Shown here piece by piece: positions 45,093 through 55,981 of a stretch of 64,000 bases of DNA; position 1 is the first letter of the stretch, and each line of letters starts with the position of its first letter. The notes beneath the pieces were generated by a model that was given only the letters and a program-made list of their open reading frames with translations, ran no database searches and was not told the DNA's origin. The stretch is taken from NCBI RefSeq assembly GCF_900290235.1, contig NZ_OLMK01000001.1, positions 62,001 through 126,000 on the forward strand. The letters run 5' to 3'. This DNA is from Streptomyces sp. MA5143a (GTDB lineage Bacteria > Actinomycetota > Actinomycetes > Streptomycetales > Streptomycetaceae). The position numbers were made by a program, and so were the translations under genes.

Positions 45093-46259
45093 ATGCAGAT
45101 CAACCGGGCCGCGACCGCCTCCGTCGACGTGCCGCGAGGACTCGCGGGCGTCGTCGTCACCGACACCGAATTGGGTGACGTCAGAGGGCAGGAGGGCTTC
45201 TACCACTACCGCCAGTACTCCGCCGTCGAGCTCGCGCGGACCCGCGGCTTCGAGGACGTCTGGCACCTGATGATCCACGGCGAGCTGCCGGACGCCGCGC
45301 GGGGGGCCGTGTTCGCGGCGGAGGTCGGTCCCCTGCGTCGGCTGCCCGACGACGTGCGGGTCGCCCTGCCCGCGATCGCGGCGGCGAGCGCGCACTCGGG
45401 GCCGCTCTCCGGCCTGCGCACCGCGCTGTCGCTGCTCGGCGCCTCCAAGGGCTTCCGCCCGGTGTACGACCTCGACGAGGACCGGCGCCGCGCGGACGCC
45501 CTCGCCGCCTCGGCGGCCGTACCCACACTGCTCACCGCGCTGTACCGGCTGGGGCGGGGGCTCGACCCGGTCGAGCCCCGCGACGATCTGCCGTACGCGG
45601 CGAACTACCTGTACATGTTGACGGGCACGGAACCCGAACCCTGTGCTGCGCGGGCGATCGAGCAATACTTGATCTCAACCATTGATCACGGATTCAATGC
45701 ATCAACATTCACCGCCCGCGTGATCACCTCGACGGGTGCCGACGTCGCGGCCTGTCTGGTGGGCGCGGTGGGCGCGCTCTCGGGGCCCCTCCACGGGGGC
45801 GCCCCCAGCCGCGCGCTGGACACGCTCGACGCGATCGGCACCCCGGACCGCATCGACGCCTGGATCCGGGAACGCGTCCTCGCCGGCGACCGCATCATGG
45901 GCTTCGGCCACCCCGTGTACCGCACCGAGGACCCCCGCTCCCGCATGCTGCGCGGCATCGCGGAACAGTTCGGCGGCCCGCGCGTCGCCTTCGCGGTGGA
46001 GGTCGAGCGGCAGGTGGAGGCCATCCTCGCCGAGCTGAAGCCGGGCCGTGCGCTGCACACCAATGTCGAGTTCTACGCGGGCGTCGTCATGGAGCTGTGC
46101 GGATTGCCCCGCGAGATGTTCACGCCGACCTTCGCCGCCGCCCGCGTCGTCGGCTGGAGCGCCAACATCCTCGAACAGGCCCGGGACTCGAAGATCATCC
46201 GTCCGGCGGCACGCTATGTGGGACCGGTGCCCCCGGCAGCCGTACCGCTGGTCGCCTGA
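45093..46259 (+). CDS. Citrate synthase family protein
   Basis: The protein is 388 residues from ATG 45093 with a strong AAGGAGGAG site. Citrate or 2-methylcitrate synthase features are EGFYHYRQYSAVELA, the conserved STIDHGFNASTFTARV block (residues about 193-208), GALSGPLHGGAPSRALD (catalytic His), MGFGHPVYRTEDPRSRML (second catalytic His) and LHTNVEFYAGVVMELCG (Asn/Glu in place of the usual catalytic Asp region VDFYSG). Catalysis is probable; 2-methylcitrate activity is possible. Bases 45663-45711 inside the gene are strikingly AT-rich with rare codons. Confidence 0.92.
   Translation: MQINRAATASVDVPRGLAGVVVTDTELGDVRGQEGFYHYRQYSAVELARTRGFEDVWHLMIHGELPDAARGAVFAAEVGPLRRLPDDVRVALPAIAAASAHSGPLSGLRTALSLLGASKGFRPVYDLDEDRRRADALAASAAVPTLLTALYRLGRGLDPVEPRDDLPYAANYLYMLTGTEPEPCAARAIEQYLISTIDHGFNASTFTARVITSTGADVAACLVGAVGALSGPLHGGAPSRALDTLDAIGTPDRIDAWIRERVLAGDRIMGFGHPVYRTEDPRSRMLRGIAEQFGGPRVAFAVEVERQVEAILAELKPGRALHTNVEFYAGVVMELCGLPREMFTPTFAAARVVGWSANILEQARDSKIIRPAARYVGPVPPAAVPLVA
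45663..45711 (+). promoter_or_regulatory. AT-rich intragenic patch with operator-like half-sites
   Basis: About 37% GC over 49 bases, inside a gene otherwise above 70%. It holds CTTGATC, ATTGAT (45681-45686), GATTCAAT (45691-45698, identical to the centre of the upstream palindrome) and CATCAA. Codons here include TTG, TCA (twice), ATT, GCA, ACA, GGA and CAA. This suggests selection for a DNA site overlapping the conserved coding block. Confidence 0.5.
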
Positions 46260-46350
46260 CGTTCCCCGGTCCCGGTTCACGCACGGAGCCCGACACCACG
46301 GGGGAGGTGCCGGGCTCGAGCGGCGCGCACCTCATAGGAGCGCGGCCGTC

Positions 46351-46605
46351 TCACGCATCCGGGATGTCGGCTTTGGCGCGGACCAGGGTCTCGCGAGAGA
46401 TGATCACGATGCGTTCGTAGGGAGCGCGCGCCGCGTCGGGCGGCAGCTCACCGTCGAGGGCGGCGGTGGCTTCGGTGCCGATGACAGCGAAGTTGCCGTC
46501 GCTGAGTTCGAAGATGTCGGGGCAGGTCTGGCCCGTGGAGCTGCCGCGCTCCCTGGGCGAGGCGCCAACTCGACGCACGATCTTCAAGTCCGGTCCTAGA
46601 GGCAT
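46351..46605 (-). CDS. Small Streptomyces conserved hypothetical protein
   Basis: The protein is 84 residues from ATG 46605. The stretch RRVGASPRERGSSTGQTCPDIFELSDGNFAVIGTEAT is, as I recall, near-identical in many Streptomyces small proteins often encoded next to HTH or DUF-type partners. No function is known. The tail ERIVIISRETLVRAKADIPDA is equally conserved. No convincing ribosome-binding site precedes the ATG and no partner gene lies upstream on the minus strand (46606-46842), so it may be an orphan copy. Confidence 0.75.
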   Translation of the reverse strand: MPLGPDLKIVRRVGASPRERGSSTGQTCPDIFELSDGNFAVIGTEATAALDGELPPDAARAPYERIVIISRETLVRAKADIPDA

Positions 46606-46842
46606 TGGGCGAGAGGGGCCTCAGCCGGGGCGCTGCGTGAGTTGATGACCCATGGTGCGTCCGGTCGGTTCATGAGCGGGCCCACGGATGCTCATGAACG
46701 GGCTGCTGCCTCGGGTGGGGATCTGCAGCCCTACGCCGCACATGCAAGGACCTGAGCAGGAGGTTCTTCCCGAGCAGGATGCGGAGAGATTACCGGTCCG
46801 GGTGTCGCAACGTCTCGCTGCTTCCCGGGACTTGAGAGTGAA

Positions 46843-47358
46843 TCACTCGTCCGGCGGTTGCCCTATGACCCACCACTCGTCTCCGTCGTCGGGGTCCTCG
46901 ACCAGATGGTCCATCTCCTCGACGAGACCGTTCATCATGTCGCCCAGCGCCGCCTCCTCCGACGTGTCGGGCAGGCTGTCCCGGTGATGGCGGGTGGCCG
47001 CCCAGTACTCCCGGAAGATCGGGTTGCGCGCCATCACCCGCAGGTGCCCGTACAGCTCGCCCAGGCTGAGCGCACCGATGCGGTGGTAGTAGAGCGCGTT
47101 GACGTACAGGGCGTTCGCGAAGAGGTACTGGCGCTGCCGCTCCGCCGGGACCTCGGTCTCGTAGGTGTCGAGCACGGCCGCCAGGGCCGGGTCCTCCATG
47201 GCCTTGCACAGCAGGTCGAAGTGGAGCCGGTGCTGTTCGGCGAGCGCGGCGTGCCTGCGCCGTCGGGCGCCTCTCTCCGTCAGGGCCTGCGCGGCCGAGG
47301 TGAGCCGGTCCAGAGCGGCTGAACCCAGCCTCCGCATCCCAAAGTTCTGTGTGGCCAT
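46843..47358 (-). CDS. DUF6082-type hypothetical protein
   Basis: The protein is 171 residues from ATG 47358 with a G-rich site. It is mostly helical: a positively charged N-terminus (RLGSAALDRLTSAAQALTERGARRRRHAAL) is followed by HFDLLCKAMEDPALAAVLDTY, QRQYLFANALYVNALYYHRIG and FREYWAATRHHRDSLPDTSEEAALGDMMNGL. This matches proteins named DUF6082 in Streptomyces. There are no membrane segments or catalytic motifs, and the function is unknown. Confidence 0.78.
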   Translation of the reverse strand: MATQNFGMRRLGSAALDRLTSAAQALTERGARRRRHAALAEQHRLHFDLLCKAMEDPALAAVLDTYETEVPAERQRQYLFANALYVNALYYHRIGALSLGELYGHLRVMARNPIFREYWAATRHHRDSLPDTSEEAALGDMMNGLVEEMDHLVEDPDDGDEWWVIGQPPDE

Positions 47359-47731
47359 GTCAACCCCCGGTTCAGGCGTCCATCCGCCGGTCGTCGGACA
47401 CGGGTCGACAGGATGGGGACCGGCGAGCGGTGGGCGGCGCGCTTGCCGTCTCCCAGTGTCGCCGAGCGGCCCTGGTGGGCTGGGAGGCGGAGAGGAGGCG
47501 CACGGAAGGATGTGCGGGTGTCAGAAACCGGCGCCATGCACATCGTGTGCCCCGCGGGCGCCGCTGACAATCGTTCTCTTCGTGTGGGCCGTGTGCCCAC
47601 TCGTATCCTGGGGCAGCAGTACAGGGCCGTACGGGAGCCGCGGTGTTCCGGCGAACGCCGGTCCGTGAGCCGTCCCGGTACGGCGGCCGGCCGCGAGCCG
47701 GCGCACGCAACCGTGTGAGAGAGGGCGCGCG
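47359..47731. other. 373-bp divergent region upstream of the CobW gene
   Basis: No gene was seen. It contains a Zur-like box (47565-47579) and a TATCCT hexamer (47604-47609) that would give a leader of about 115 bases. Confidence 0.6.
47565..47579. promoter_or_regulatory. Zur-like box upstream of the CobW-family GTPase gene
   Basis: TGACAATCGTTCTCT resembles actinobacterial Zur operators (TGaAAATGATTTTCA family), with both half-sites recognisable and about three mismatches. It lies 25 bases upstream of a TATCCT -10-like hexamer. COG0523 metallochaperones are typical Zur targets. Confidence 0.65.
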
Positions 47732-48913
47732 TTGAGCCAGTCGTCGAGTCCGGGCCCCGGGGGGCCGCAGCAGATCCCGGTCGTGGTCCTCGCCGGATTC
47801 CTGGGCTCCGGCAAGACCACCCTGCTCAACCATCTCCTGCACCGCAGCGGCGGCACCCGCATCGGTGCCGTCGTCAACGACTTCGGGGCCATCGAGATCG
47901 ACGCGATGGCGGTGGCCGGAGCGCTCGGCGACTCCACGGTGTCGCTGGGCAACGGGTGTCTGTGCTGTGCCGTCGACGCCAGTGAGCTGGACGTGTACCT
48001 GGAGCGGCTCGCGGACCCCGCCACCGGCATCGACGTCATCGTCATCGAGGCCAGCGGGCTCGCCGAGCCTCAGGAACTCGTGCGGATGGTGCTCGCCAGT
48101 GAGAACCCCCGGGTCGTGTACGGCGGACTGGTCGAGGTCGTCGACGCGGCCGAGTTCCTCGACACCAGGCAGCGGCACCCCGAGATCGACCGGCATCTCG
48201 CCATCGCCGACCTCGTCGTCGTCAACAAGGTCGACCGGGCCGAGGACGGTGAGCGTGTCCTCGGACTCGTCCGGTCGCTCGGTGAGGGCGCGGCCGTCGT
48301 GGCCGCGACGTACGGGCGTATCGACCCCGCGTTCCTCTTCGACTGCCGTCCCAGCGAGGAACGCATCGGGCAGCTCTCCTTCGACGACCTCCACCTGTAC
48401 GACGGCCTCCAGGGGAACGCCGGCGCCGGACCGCATGGCGGGGAGGACGCCATCGATGGCCACGGCGGCGACGCCCACGGTGAGTGCGGCGCCCACGAGG
48501 ATCACCTCGGGCATCTGCACACCGCGTACGACAGCGTCGCCTTCGTCTCCGACCTGCCGATGAACCCCCGTCGGCTGCTGGACTTCCTCGACGGCAGGTC
48601 GGACGGGCTCTACCGCATCAAGGGGTACGTCGACTTCGGGCCGCACGACACCCGCAACCGGTACTCCGTGCACGCGGTCGGGCGGTTCCTGCGGTTCTAC
48701 CCCGAGCCGTGGGCGCCGGGCGACGAGCCGAGACTCACCCAGCTCGTCCTCATCGGCACCGGTATCGACGCCGCCGCCCTCACCAAGGAGCTGGAGGCGT
48801 GCAAGGACGACGCCCCCCGCGCCGACGAGCACAGCATGTGGGGCGTCCTGCGCTACGTACCGGACAAGGAGCGGGAGGCCGGCGAACCGGACCCCTCCTA
48901 CGACACCCCGTGA
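47732..48913 (+). CDS. CobW/COG0523-family GTP-binding metallochaperone
   Basis: The protein is 393 residues from TTG 47732, with GAGAGAGGG eight bases upstream. The G domain has Walker A GFLGSGKTTLLNHLL (near residue 18), the zinc-binding C-x-C-C motif NGCLCCAVD (near 80), VIEASGLAEP and NKVDRAE. A histidine-rich loop (about 230-265, with HGGEDAIDGHGGDAHGECGAHEDHLGHLH-like spacing of His and Asp) is a metal-binding feature. The CobW_C domain ends with GRFLRFYPEPWAPGDEPR. It probably delivers zinc to a client protein under scarcity, which fits the Zur-like box upstream. Confidence 0.92.
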   Translation: MSQSSSPGPGGPQQIPVVVLAGFLGSGKTTLLNHLLHRSGGTRIGAVVNDFGAIEIDAMAVAGALGDSTVSLGNGCLCCAVDASELDVYLERLADPATGIDVIVIEASGLAEPQELVRMVLASENPRVVYGGLVEVVDAAEFLDTRQRHPEIDRHLAIADLVVVNKVDRAEDGERVLGLVRSLGEGAAVVAATYGRIDPAFLFDCRPSEERIGQLSFDDLHLYDGLQGNAGAGPHGGEDAIDGHGGDAHGECGAHEDHLGHLHTAYDSVAFVSDLPMNPRRLLDFLDGRSDGLYRIKGYVDFGPHDTRNRYSVHAVGRFLRFYPEPWAPGDEPRLTQLVLIGTGIDAAALTKELEACKDDAPRADEHSMWGVLRYVPDKEREAGEPDPSYDTP

Positions 48914-48983
48914 AGCGACCGCCTGGCCGCGGCACCCTCTGACGTCTTCCGTCCGAGGGCGCCCCGGCCACTGTCCGTCCCGA

Positions 48984-51440
48984 TCAGACGGGGCCCGCCA
49001 CCGAGGCCACCGGCTTGCCCAGGGAGACACCCGAGCCGTCGCGGCGCGGGTCCATCTCCGGGAGGTCGGCCGGAGTGCCGTTCTTCTGGGCGGCGCGGGC
49101 CGGAGTCGGGCCCGCCCAGGCGAAGGACAGGCAGTCCTCGCCCTTCAGATACCGCTGGCAGCGGACACCGCCCGTGGCGCGGCCCTTGCGCGGGTACTGG
49201 TCGAACGGGGTGAGCTTGGCCGTGGTCTGGACGGAGTCGTCCAGCGTGCCGCGCGAGCCCGCCACCGTGAAGACCACCGCGTCCGCCGCCGGGTCGACCG
49301 CCGTGAAGGAGATGACCTTCGCGCCCTCGGTGAGCTTGATGCCCGCCACACCGCCGGCGGGGCGGCCCTGGGGGCGGACCTGTGAGGCCTGGAAGCGCAA
49401 CAGCTGGGCGTCGTCCGTGATGAAGACCAGGTCCTCCTCGCCGGTGCGCAGCTCCATCGCGCCCACGATCCGGTCGCCCTCCTTGAGGGTGATGACCTCC
49501 AACTCCTCCTTGTTGGACGGGTAGTCGGGCACCACTCGCTTGACGACACCCTGTTCGGTGCCGATGGCGAGGCCCGGCGACGACTCGTCGAGCGTCGTCA
49601 GACAGACCACCGTCTCGCCGTCCTGGAGGGAGAGGAACTCCGCGAGCGGGGCACCGCCCGCGAGGTTCGGGGCGGCCGCCGTGTCGGGCAGCTGGGGCAG
49701 GTCGATCACGTTCAGCCGCAGCAGGCGGCCCGTGGACGTCACCGCGCCGATCTCGCCGCGGGCCGTCGCCGGGACCGCCGACGCGATCACGTCGTGCTTG
49801 GTGCGCTTGGCGTCCGCGTCCGCCGCGAAGGGCTCGGCGTCGGCCGTACGGGCGAGCAGCCCCGTCGACGACAGCAGCACCCGGCACGGGTCGTCCGCGA
49901 CCTGGAGCGGAACCGCGGCCACCGGGGCGCCCGAGGACTCCAGCAGCACCGTACGGCGCTCGGTGCCGAACTTCTTCGCCACCGCGGCCAGTTCCCCGGA
50001 GACCAGCTTGCGCAGCTCGGCGTCCGAGTCCAGGATGCGCGTCAGCTCCGCGATCTCCGCGTTGAGCCGGTCCTTCTCCGCCTCCAGCTCGATGCGGTCG
50101 TACTTGGTGAGACGGCGCAGCGGGGTGTCGAGGATGTACTGCGTCTGGACGTCCGACAGGGAGAAGCGCTCCATCAGGCGCTCCTTGGCCTGCGCGGAGT
50201 TCTCGCTGGAGCGGATCAGCCGGATGACCTCGTCGATGTCCAGCAGCGCCGTGAGCAGACCCTCGACCAGGTGCAGCCGGTCGCGCTTCTTGCCGCGGCG
50301 GAATTCCGAGCGGCGGCGCACCACGTCGAAGCGGTGGTCGAGGTAGACCTCCAGGAGCTCCTTGAGGCCCAGGGTGAGGGGCTGACCGTCGACCAGCGCC
50401 ACGTTGTTGATGCCGAAGGACTCCTCCATCGGCGTCAGCTTGTAGAGCTGCTCCAGGACCGCCTCCGGCACGAAGCCGTTCTTGATCTCGATGACGAGCC
50501 GCAGGCCGTGCTGGCGGTCGGTGAGGTCCTTGACGTCGGCGATGCCCTGGAGCTTCTTCGAGCCGACCAGGTCCTTGATCTTGGCGATCACCTTCTCGGG
50601 GCCCACGGTGAACGGCAGCTCCGTGACGATGAGGCCCTTGCGGCGCGCCGTCACGTTGTCCACGGCCACCGTGGCGCGGATCTTGAAGGTGCCGCGGCCC
50701 GTCTCGTACGCGTCCCTGACGCCGGTGAGTCCGACGATCCGCCCGCCCGTGGGCAGGTCGGGGCCCGGGACGTGCTTCATCAGGGCGTCCAGGTCCGCGT
50801 TCGGGTATCTGATCAGGTGCCGGGCGGCCGCGATGACCTCGCCCAAGTTGTGCGGCGGCATGTTGGTGGCCATACCGACGGCGATGCCCGAGGCGCCGTT
50901 GACCAGCAGGTTCGGGAAGGCGGCGGGCAGCGCGACCGGCTCCTGTTCCTGGCCGTCGTAGTTCGGGGCGAAGTCGACCGTGTTCTCCTCGATCGACTCC
51001 GTCATCAGGCTCGTCGCGGCGGCCTGACGGCACTCCGTGTACCGCATGGCCGCGGGCGGGTCGTCGTTGCCGAGGGAGCCGAAGTTGCCGTGGCCGTCCA
51101 CCAGGGGGACCCGCATCGAGAAGGGCTGTGCCATGCGCACCAGGGCGTCGTAGATCGACGAGTCGCCGTGCGGGTGCAGCTTGCCCATGACCTCGCCGAC
51201 GACGCGGGCGCACTTCACATAGCCGCGGTCGGGACGCAGACCCATCTCGTTCATCTGGTAGACGATGCGGCGGTGCACCGGCTTCAGACCGTCACGGGCG
51301 TCGGGCAGGGCTCGGGAGTAGATGACCGAGTACGCGTACTCCAGGAAGGAGCCCTGCATCTCGTCGACGACGTCGATGTCGAGGATCCGCTCCTCGAACG
51401 CGTCGTCGGGCGGCGGGGTCTTCGTGCTGCGGCGGGCCAT
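48984..51440 (-). CDS. parC: DNA topoisomerase IV subunit A
   Basis: ParC is the DNA-cleaving subunit that works with ParE. ATG 51440, behind AAGGAG, gives 818 residues. The winged-helix/tower core has [47 protein letters not shown] (the quinolone-resistance region) and the catalytic tyrosine in AAMRYTECR. The C-terminal beta-pinwheel repeats cover roughly residues 510-800. It lacks a canonical GyrA box (QRRGGKG), which supports ParC over GyrA. It is convergent with the CobW gene and about 11 kb from parE. Confidence 0.93.
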   Translation of the reverse strand: MARRSTKTPPPDDAFEERILDIDVVDEMQGSFLEYAYSVIYSRALPDARDGLKPVHRRIVYQMNEMGLRPDRGYVKCARVVGEVMGKLHPHGDSSIYDALVRMAQPFSMRVPLVDGHGNFGSLGNDDPPAAMRYTECRQAAATSLMTESIEENTVDFAPNYDGQEQEPVALPAAFPNLLVNGASGIAVGMATNMPPHNLGEVIAAARHLIRYPNADLDALMKHVPGPDLPTGGRIVGLTGVRDAYETGRGTFKIRATVAVDNVTARRKGLIVTELPFTVGPEKVIAKIKDLVGSKKLQGIADVKDLTDRQHGLRLVIEIKNGFVPEAVLEQLYKLTPMEESFGINNVALVDGQPLTLGLKELLEVYLDHRFDVVRRRSEFRRGKKRDRLHLVEGLLTALLDIDEVIRLIRSSENSAQAKERLMERFSLSDVQTQYILDTPLRRLTKYDRIELEAEKDRLNAEIAELTRILDSDAELRKLVSGELAAVAKKFGTERRTVLLESSGAPVAAVPLQVADDPCRVLLSSTGLLARTADAEPFAADADAKRTKHDVIASAVPATARGEIGAVTSTGRLLRLNVIDLPQLPDTAAAPNLAGGAPLAEFLSLQDGETVVCLTTLDESSPGLAIGTEQGVVKRVVPDYPSNKEELEVITLKEGDRIVGAMELRTGEEDLVFITDDAQLLRFQASQVRPQGRPAGGVAGIKLTEGAKVISFTAVDPAADAVVFTVAGSRGTLDDSVQTTAKLTPFDQYPRKGRATGGVRCQRYLKGEDCLSFAWAGPTPARAAQKNGTPADLPEMDPRRDGSGVSLGKPVASVAGPV

Positions 51441-51775
51441 CGCTGCCGGCTCCTTGCTGCAAGTGAACGGACTCTGACGCGGACCATTGTGGACTGCCGC
51501 ACTGACAACCCGGACACGACCCGGCATTCCCCGCCGGGGCGGGTGCCCGGCGCCGCCGCGTCAACCGCGTGCGCCGACCTTAACCACTGCCCGTCGGTGA
51601 CCACCGGCGGTCCCGCTCCCGGCATCCGGGGTTCTCGCTCTCGGCGTAAGGCGTTCTCGCCGTCGGCGTACGCGCTCCGGGAACTTCGCCGAGCGTCCGC
51701 ACGCTTGCATACAGTGGCAGGACCGGCAGGACAACCGCGGTTCCAGCGACCGCGCTCGCCATCGAAGGGACGTAC
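51441..51775. other. 335-bp divergent region between parC and the M16 operon
   Basis: No gene was seen. A 22-bp near-duplicate, GTTCTCGCTCTCGGCGTAAG (from 51631) and GTTCTCGCCGTCGGCGTACG (from 51653), is present; its role is unknown. Confidence 0.5.
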
Positions 51776-53208
<1,433 letters not shown>

Positions 53209-53212
<4 letters not shown>

Positions 53213-54597
53213 CCGAGCTCGCGACCATGGACTTCCACCCGCAGCCCCAGGCCGGCGAGGCCAGGCCCTGGGCGTTCCCGGCGCCCGAGCGCGGCACCCT
53301 GGACAACGGCCTGACGGTGCTCCGTTGCCACCGCCCCGGCCAGCAGGTCGTCGCCGTCGAGGTCCTCCTCGACGCTCCCCTGGACGCCGAGCCCGCCGGA
53401 CTCGACGGCGTCGCCACGATCATGACGAGGGCCTTCTCCGAGGGCACCGACAAGCACTCCGCCGAGGAGTTCGCCGCCGAGCTGGAGCGCTGCGGCGCCA
53501 CCCTCGACGCGCACGCCGACCACCCCGGCGTCCGTCTCTCCCTCGAAGTGCCGGTGTCGCGGCTGGGCAAGGCGCTCGGTCTCCTCGCCGACGCCCTGCG
53601 GGCCCCCGCCTTCGCCGACAGCGAGGTCGAGCGGCTCGTGGCCAACCGGCTGGACGAGATCCCGCACGAGACCGCGAACCCGGGCCGCCGGGCCGCGAAG
53701 GAGCTCTCCAAGCAGCTGTTCCCCACGGACTCCCGTATGTCCCGGCCCCGCCAGGGCACCGAGGAGACGGTGGCGAGCATCGACTCCGCGGCCGTACGCG
53801 CCTTCTACGAGCGGCATGTCCGCCCGGCGACGGCCACCGCCGTGATCGTCGGCGACCTCACCGGCGTCGACCTCGACGCACTGCTCGGTGACACCCTGGG
53901 CGCCTGGACCGGCTCCCCGGCCAAGCCCCGCACCATGCCGGCGGTGAGCGCCGACGACACCGGGCGCGTCGTCATCGTCGACCGCCCCGGCGCCGTCCAG
54001 ACACAGCTGCTCATCGGCCGCGTCGGCGTCGACCGGCACGACCGGGTGTGGCCGGCCCAGGTGCTCGGCACCTACTGCCTGGGCGGCACCCTCACCTCCC
54101 GACTGGACCGCGTCCTGCGTGAGGAGAAGGGCTACACCTACGGCGTGCGCGCGTTCGGCCAGGTGCTGCGCTCCGCGCCCGACGGCTCCGGTGTCTCGAT
54201 GCTCGCCATCAGCGGCTCCGTGGACACCCCGAACACCGGTCCGGCGCTCGACGACCTGTGGACGGTGCTGCGCACCCTCGCCGCCGAGGGCCTGACGGAC
54301 GCCGAGAGGGACATCGCCGTGCAGAACCTCGTCGGGGTCGCCCCCCTCAAGTTCGAGACGGCGGCGGCCGTGGCGAGCACGCTGGCGGACCAGGTCGAGC
54401 AGCACCTGCCGGACGACTACCAGTCGACGCTGTACCGACAGCTCGCCGCCACCGGCACCGTGGAGGCCACCGCGGCCGTCGTGAGCGCCTTCCCGGTGGA
54501 CCGTCTGGTGACCGTCCTGGTCGGTGACGCCGCGCAGATCGAGGAGCCGGTCAGGGCCCTCGGGATCGGCGAAGTCACCGTCGTCCCCGCCGAGTAG
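53209..54597 (+). CDS. M16 peptidase-family protein lacking the zinc motif (non-catalytic subunit)
   Basis: The protein is 462 residues from GTG 53209. It shares the M16 fold (LDNGLTVLRCHRPGQQVVAVEVLLDAPLDAEP; TYCLGGTLTSRLDRVLREEKGYTYGVRA near residue 290, the conserved R/Y substrate-binding pair). At the position of HxxEH it reads GLDGVATIMTRAFSEG, so zinc ligands are missing. Paired M16 genes with one active and one inactive subunit are known in bacteria and mitochondria (MPP). The role here is probably to build the substrate chamber of the coupled active subunit. A strong terminator follows. Confidence 0.9.
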
Positions 54598-54638
54598 AAG
54601 CCGGGCGGAACCGGCTCGCGGGCGGTGGGGTCGACGAG

Positions 54639-54670
54639 GGGCCCCGGTGACGGAAGTGTCACCGGGGCCC
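54639..54670 (+). terminator. Intrinsic terminator after the M16 pair
   Basis: GGGCCCCGGTGAC (54639-54651) pairs perfectly with GTCACCGGGGCCC (54658-54670), has a six-base loop, and is followed by TTGTTTG. Confidence 0.95.
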
Positions 54671-54830
54671 TTGTTTGCCCGTATTGCTCGTATTGATGGG
54701 GGAGGTTGCCTGTCTGACCTGTGGCGTACGCCTCAAAACCCGTGATGCGTTTGTTATTTCGGAGGCGGCCCGCTTAGCGTCGGTCCGGCTGTTCGCCAGC
54801 AGTTCGCCGCACCCGCGGCACCGGACAGTC
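54671..54830. other. Non-coding stretch before the riboswitch
   Basis: Part of the 411-bp gap 54598-55008. It should contain the promoter of the M23 gene. A short open frame (VACLTCGVRLKTRD...) is seen but has no support as a gene. Confidence 0.45.
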
Positions 54831-54993
54831 ATCGCCGAGTCCCCCCACGGCGCGAGCCAGGGGAGCCGGGGACCCACCGCAGTCCCTGGGGTGAATCGGG
54901 TGCCCTTCGCGAGCTTCGCGAAACGAGGGGTGTCCGTAGGAGACCTTCCTGCTCCGAACCCGTCAGCTAACCCGGTAGGCGAGAGGGAAGGAA
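54831..54993 (+). promoter_or_regulatory. ydaO-type c-di-AMP riboswitch
   Basis: Conserved blocks appear in the right order: GAGCCAGGGGAGCCGGGGA (54854-54872), CTGGGGTGAATC (54886-54897), then CCGAACCCGTCAGCTAACC (54954-54972) and GGTAGGCGAGAGGGAAGG (54974-54991). CCTTCC (54944-54949) can pair with GGAAGG (54986-54991). These are hallmarks of the ydaO/yuaA class. In Streptomyces such elements precede cell-wall hydrolase genes, as here. Confidence 0.9.
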
Positions 54994-55008
54994 AGGATCA
55001 GCCACTCC

Positions 55009-55794
55009 ATGGCGTTCACCCGCGCTCCCGGGAAGCACCGCCGTCCCGGCCGCGTGAAGCGCACGACCACGAGGACCGTGGGCGTCGCCGCTCTCACCAC
55101 CACCGGTGTCGTCGGCACCGTCGCCGTCCCGGCGCTCGCCGCGGAGCCCGCCCCCGAGCAGACGGGGCTGAACCAGATCATCGTCCTCGGTGACACGGTC
55201 GCCGAGCAGGTCGACGCCCAGGCCGCCGCGCAGCAGCAGGCCGCCGAGGTGGCTGCCGTCAAGCAGAAGGCGCAGGAGGAGGCCCGCAAGGCCGCCGCCG
55301 AGAAGGCCAAGCAGGAGCGCGCCGCCGCCAAGGAGCGCGAGGAGATCAAGGCGCGTGCCGCCCGCGCCGCCGAGCGCGAGCGCCTCAACGCGTACGTCTC
55401 TCCCATCACCGGCTCCTACATCTCCACCGGCTACAAGTCGGGCGGCGCCATCTGGTCCTCCGGCAGCCACACCGGTGTCGACTTCCACGCGGCCTCCGGC
55501 ACGCCCGTCCATGCCGTGGGCGCCGGCACCGTCGTCGAGGCCGGCTGGGGCGGCGCGTACGGCAACAACGTCGTGATCAAGATGAACGACGGCACGTTCA
55601 CCCAGTACGGCCACCTGTCGTCCATCGGCGTCTCCGTCGGCCAGACGGTGACCCCCGGCCAGCAGATCGGCCTCTCCGGGGCGACCGGCAACGTCACCGG
55701 CCCGCACCTGCACTTCGAGGCCCGCACCACGGCCGAGTACGGCTCGGACATCGACCCCGTCGCGTACCTGCGCTCGCACGGCGTGAACGTCTGA
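55009..55794 (+). CDS. Secreted M23 (LytM-like) peptidoglycan endopeptidase
   Basis: The protein is 261 residues from ATG 55009 with AAAGGA upstream. A basic N-terminus and hydrophobic core (VGVAALTTTGVVGTVAVPALA, with a cut after ALA near residue 45) form a signal peptide. Residues 65-125 are an Ala/Gln/Lys/Glu coiled coil (QAAEVAAVKQKAQEEARK...). The M23 domain has the zinc ligands in SHTGVDFHA (His, Asp) and PHLHFEAR (HxH), plus GNNVVIKMNDG. It cleaves cross-links in the wall. The c-di-AMP riboswitch upstream implies control by this second messenger. Confidence 0.95.
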   Translation: MAFTRAPGKHRRPGRVKRTTTRTVGVAALTTTGVVGTVAVPALAAEPAPEQTGLNQIIVLGDTVAEQVDAQAAAQQQAAEVAAVKQKAQEEARKAAAEKAKQERAAAKEREEIKARAARAAERERLNAYVSPITGSYISTGYKSGGAIWSSGSHTGVDFHAASGTPVHAVGAGTVVEAGWGGAYGNNVVIKMNDGTFTQYGHLSSIGVSVGQTVTPGQQIGLSGATGNVTGPHLHFEARTTAEYGSDIDPVAYLRSHGVNV

Positions 55795-55816
55795 CGAAAG
55801 CTTCACCCTTCAGGAG

Positions 55817-55839
55817 GCCCCGGCTCATCGAGCCGGGGC
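55817..55839 (+). terminator. Terminator after the M23 gene
   Basis: GCCCCGGCTC (55817-55826) pairs with GAGCCGGGGC (55830-55839) around a three-base loop and is followed by TTTCCTT. Confidence 0.93.
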
Positions 55840-55981
55840 TTTCCTTGTTGCGGCGTACCCGCTGTCCAAAAAATATCCATGGATTCCGGTCCGCCATCGG
55901 AAATTCCGGCCCGCTGCAATAGAGTCACCTGAACACACGTCAATCAATGACGTTTCACGGGGATTAAGGCGGAGGTCGGTC

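Noticed and set aside
54710..54900. Small open frame VACLTCGVRLKTRD upstream of the M23 gene
   Set aside because: It overlaps the riboswitch, lacks a ribosome-binding site and has poor codon bias downstream.
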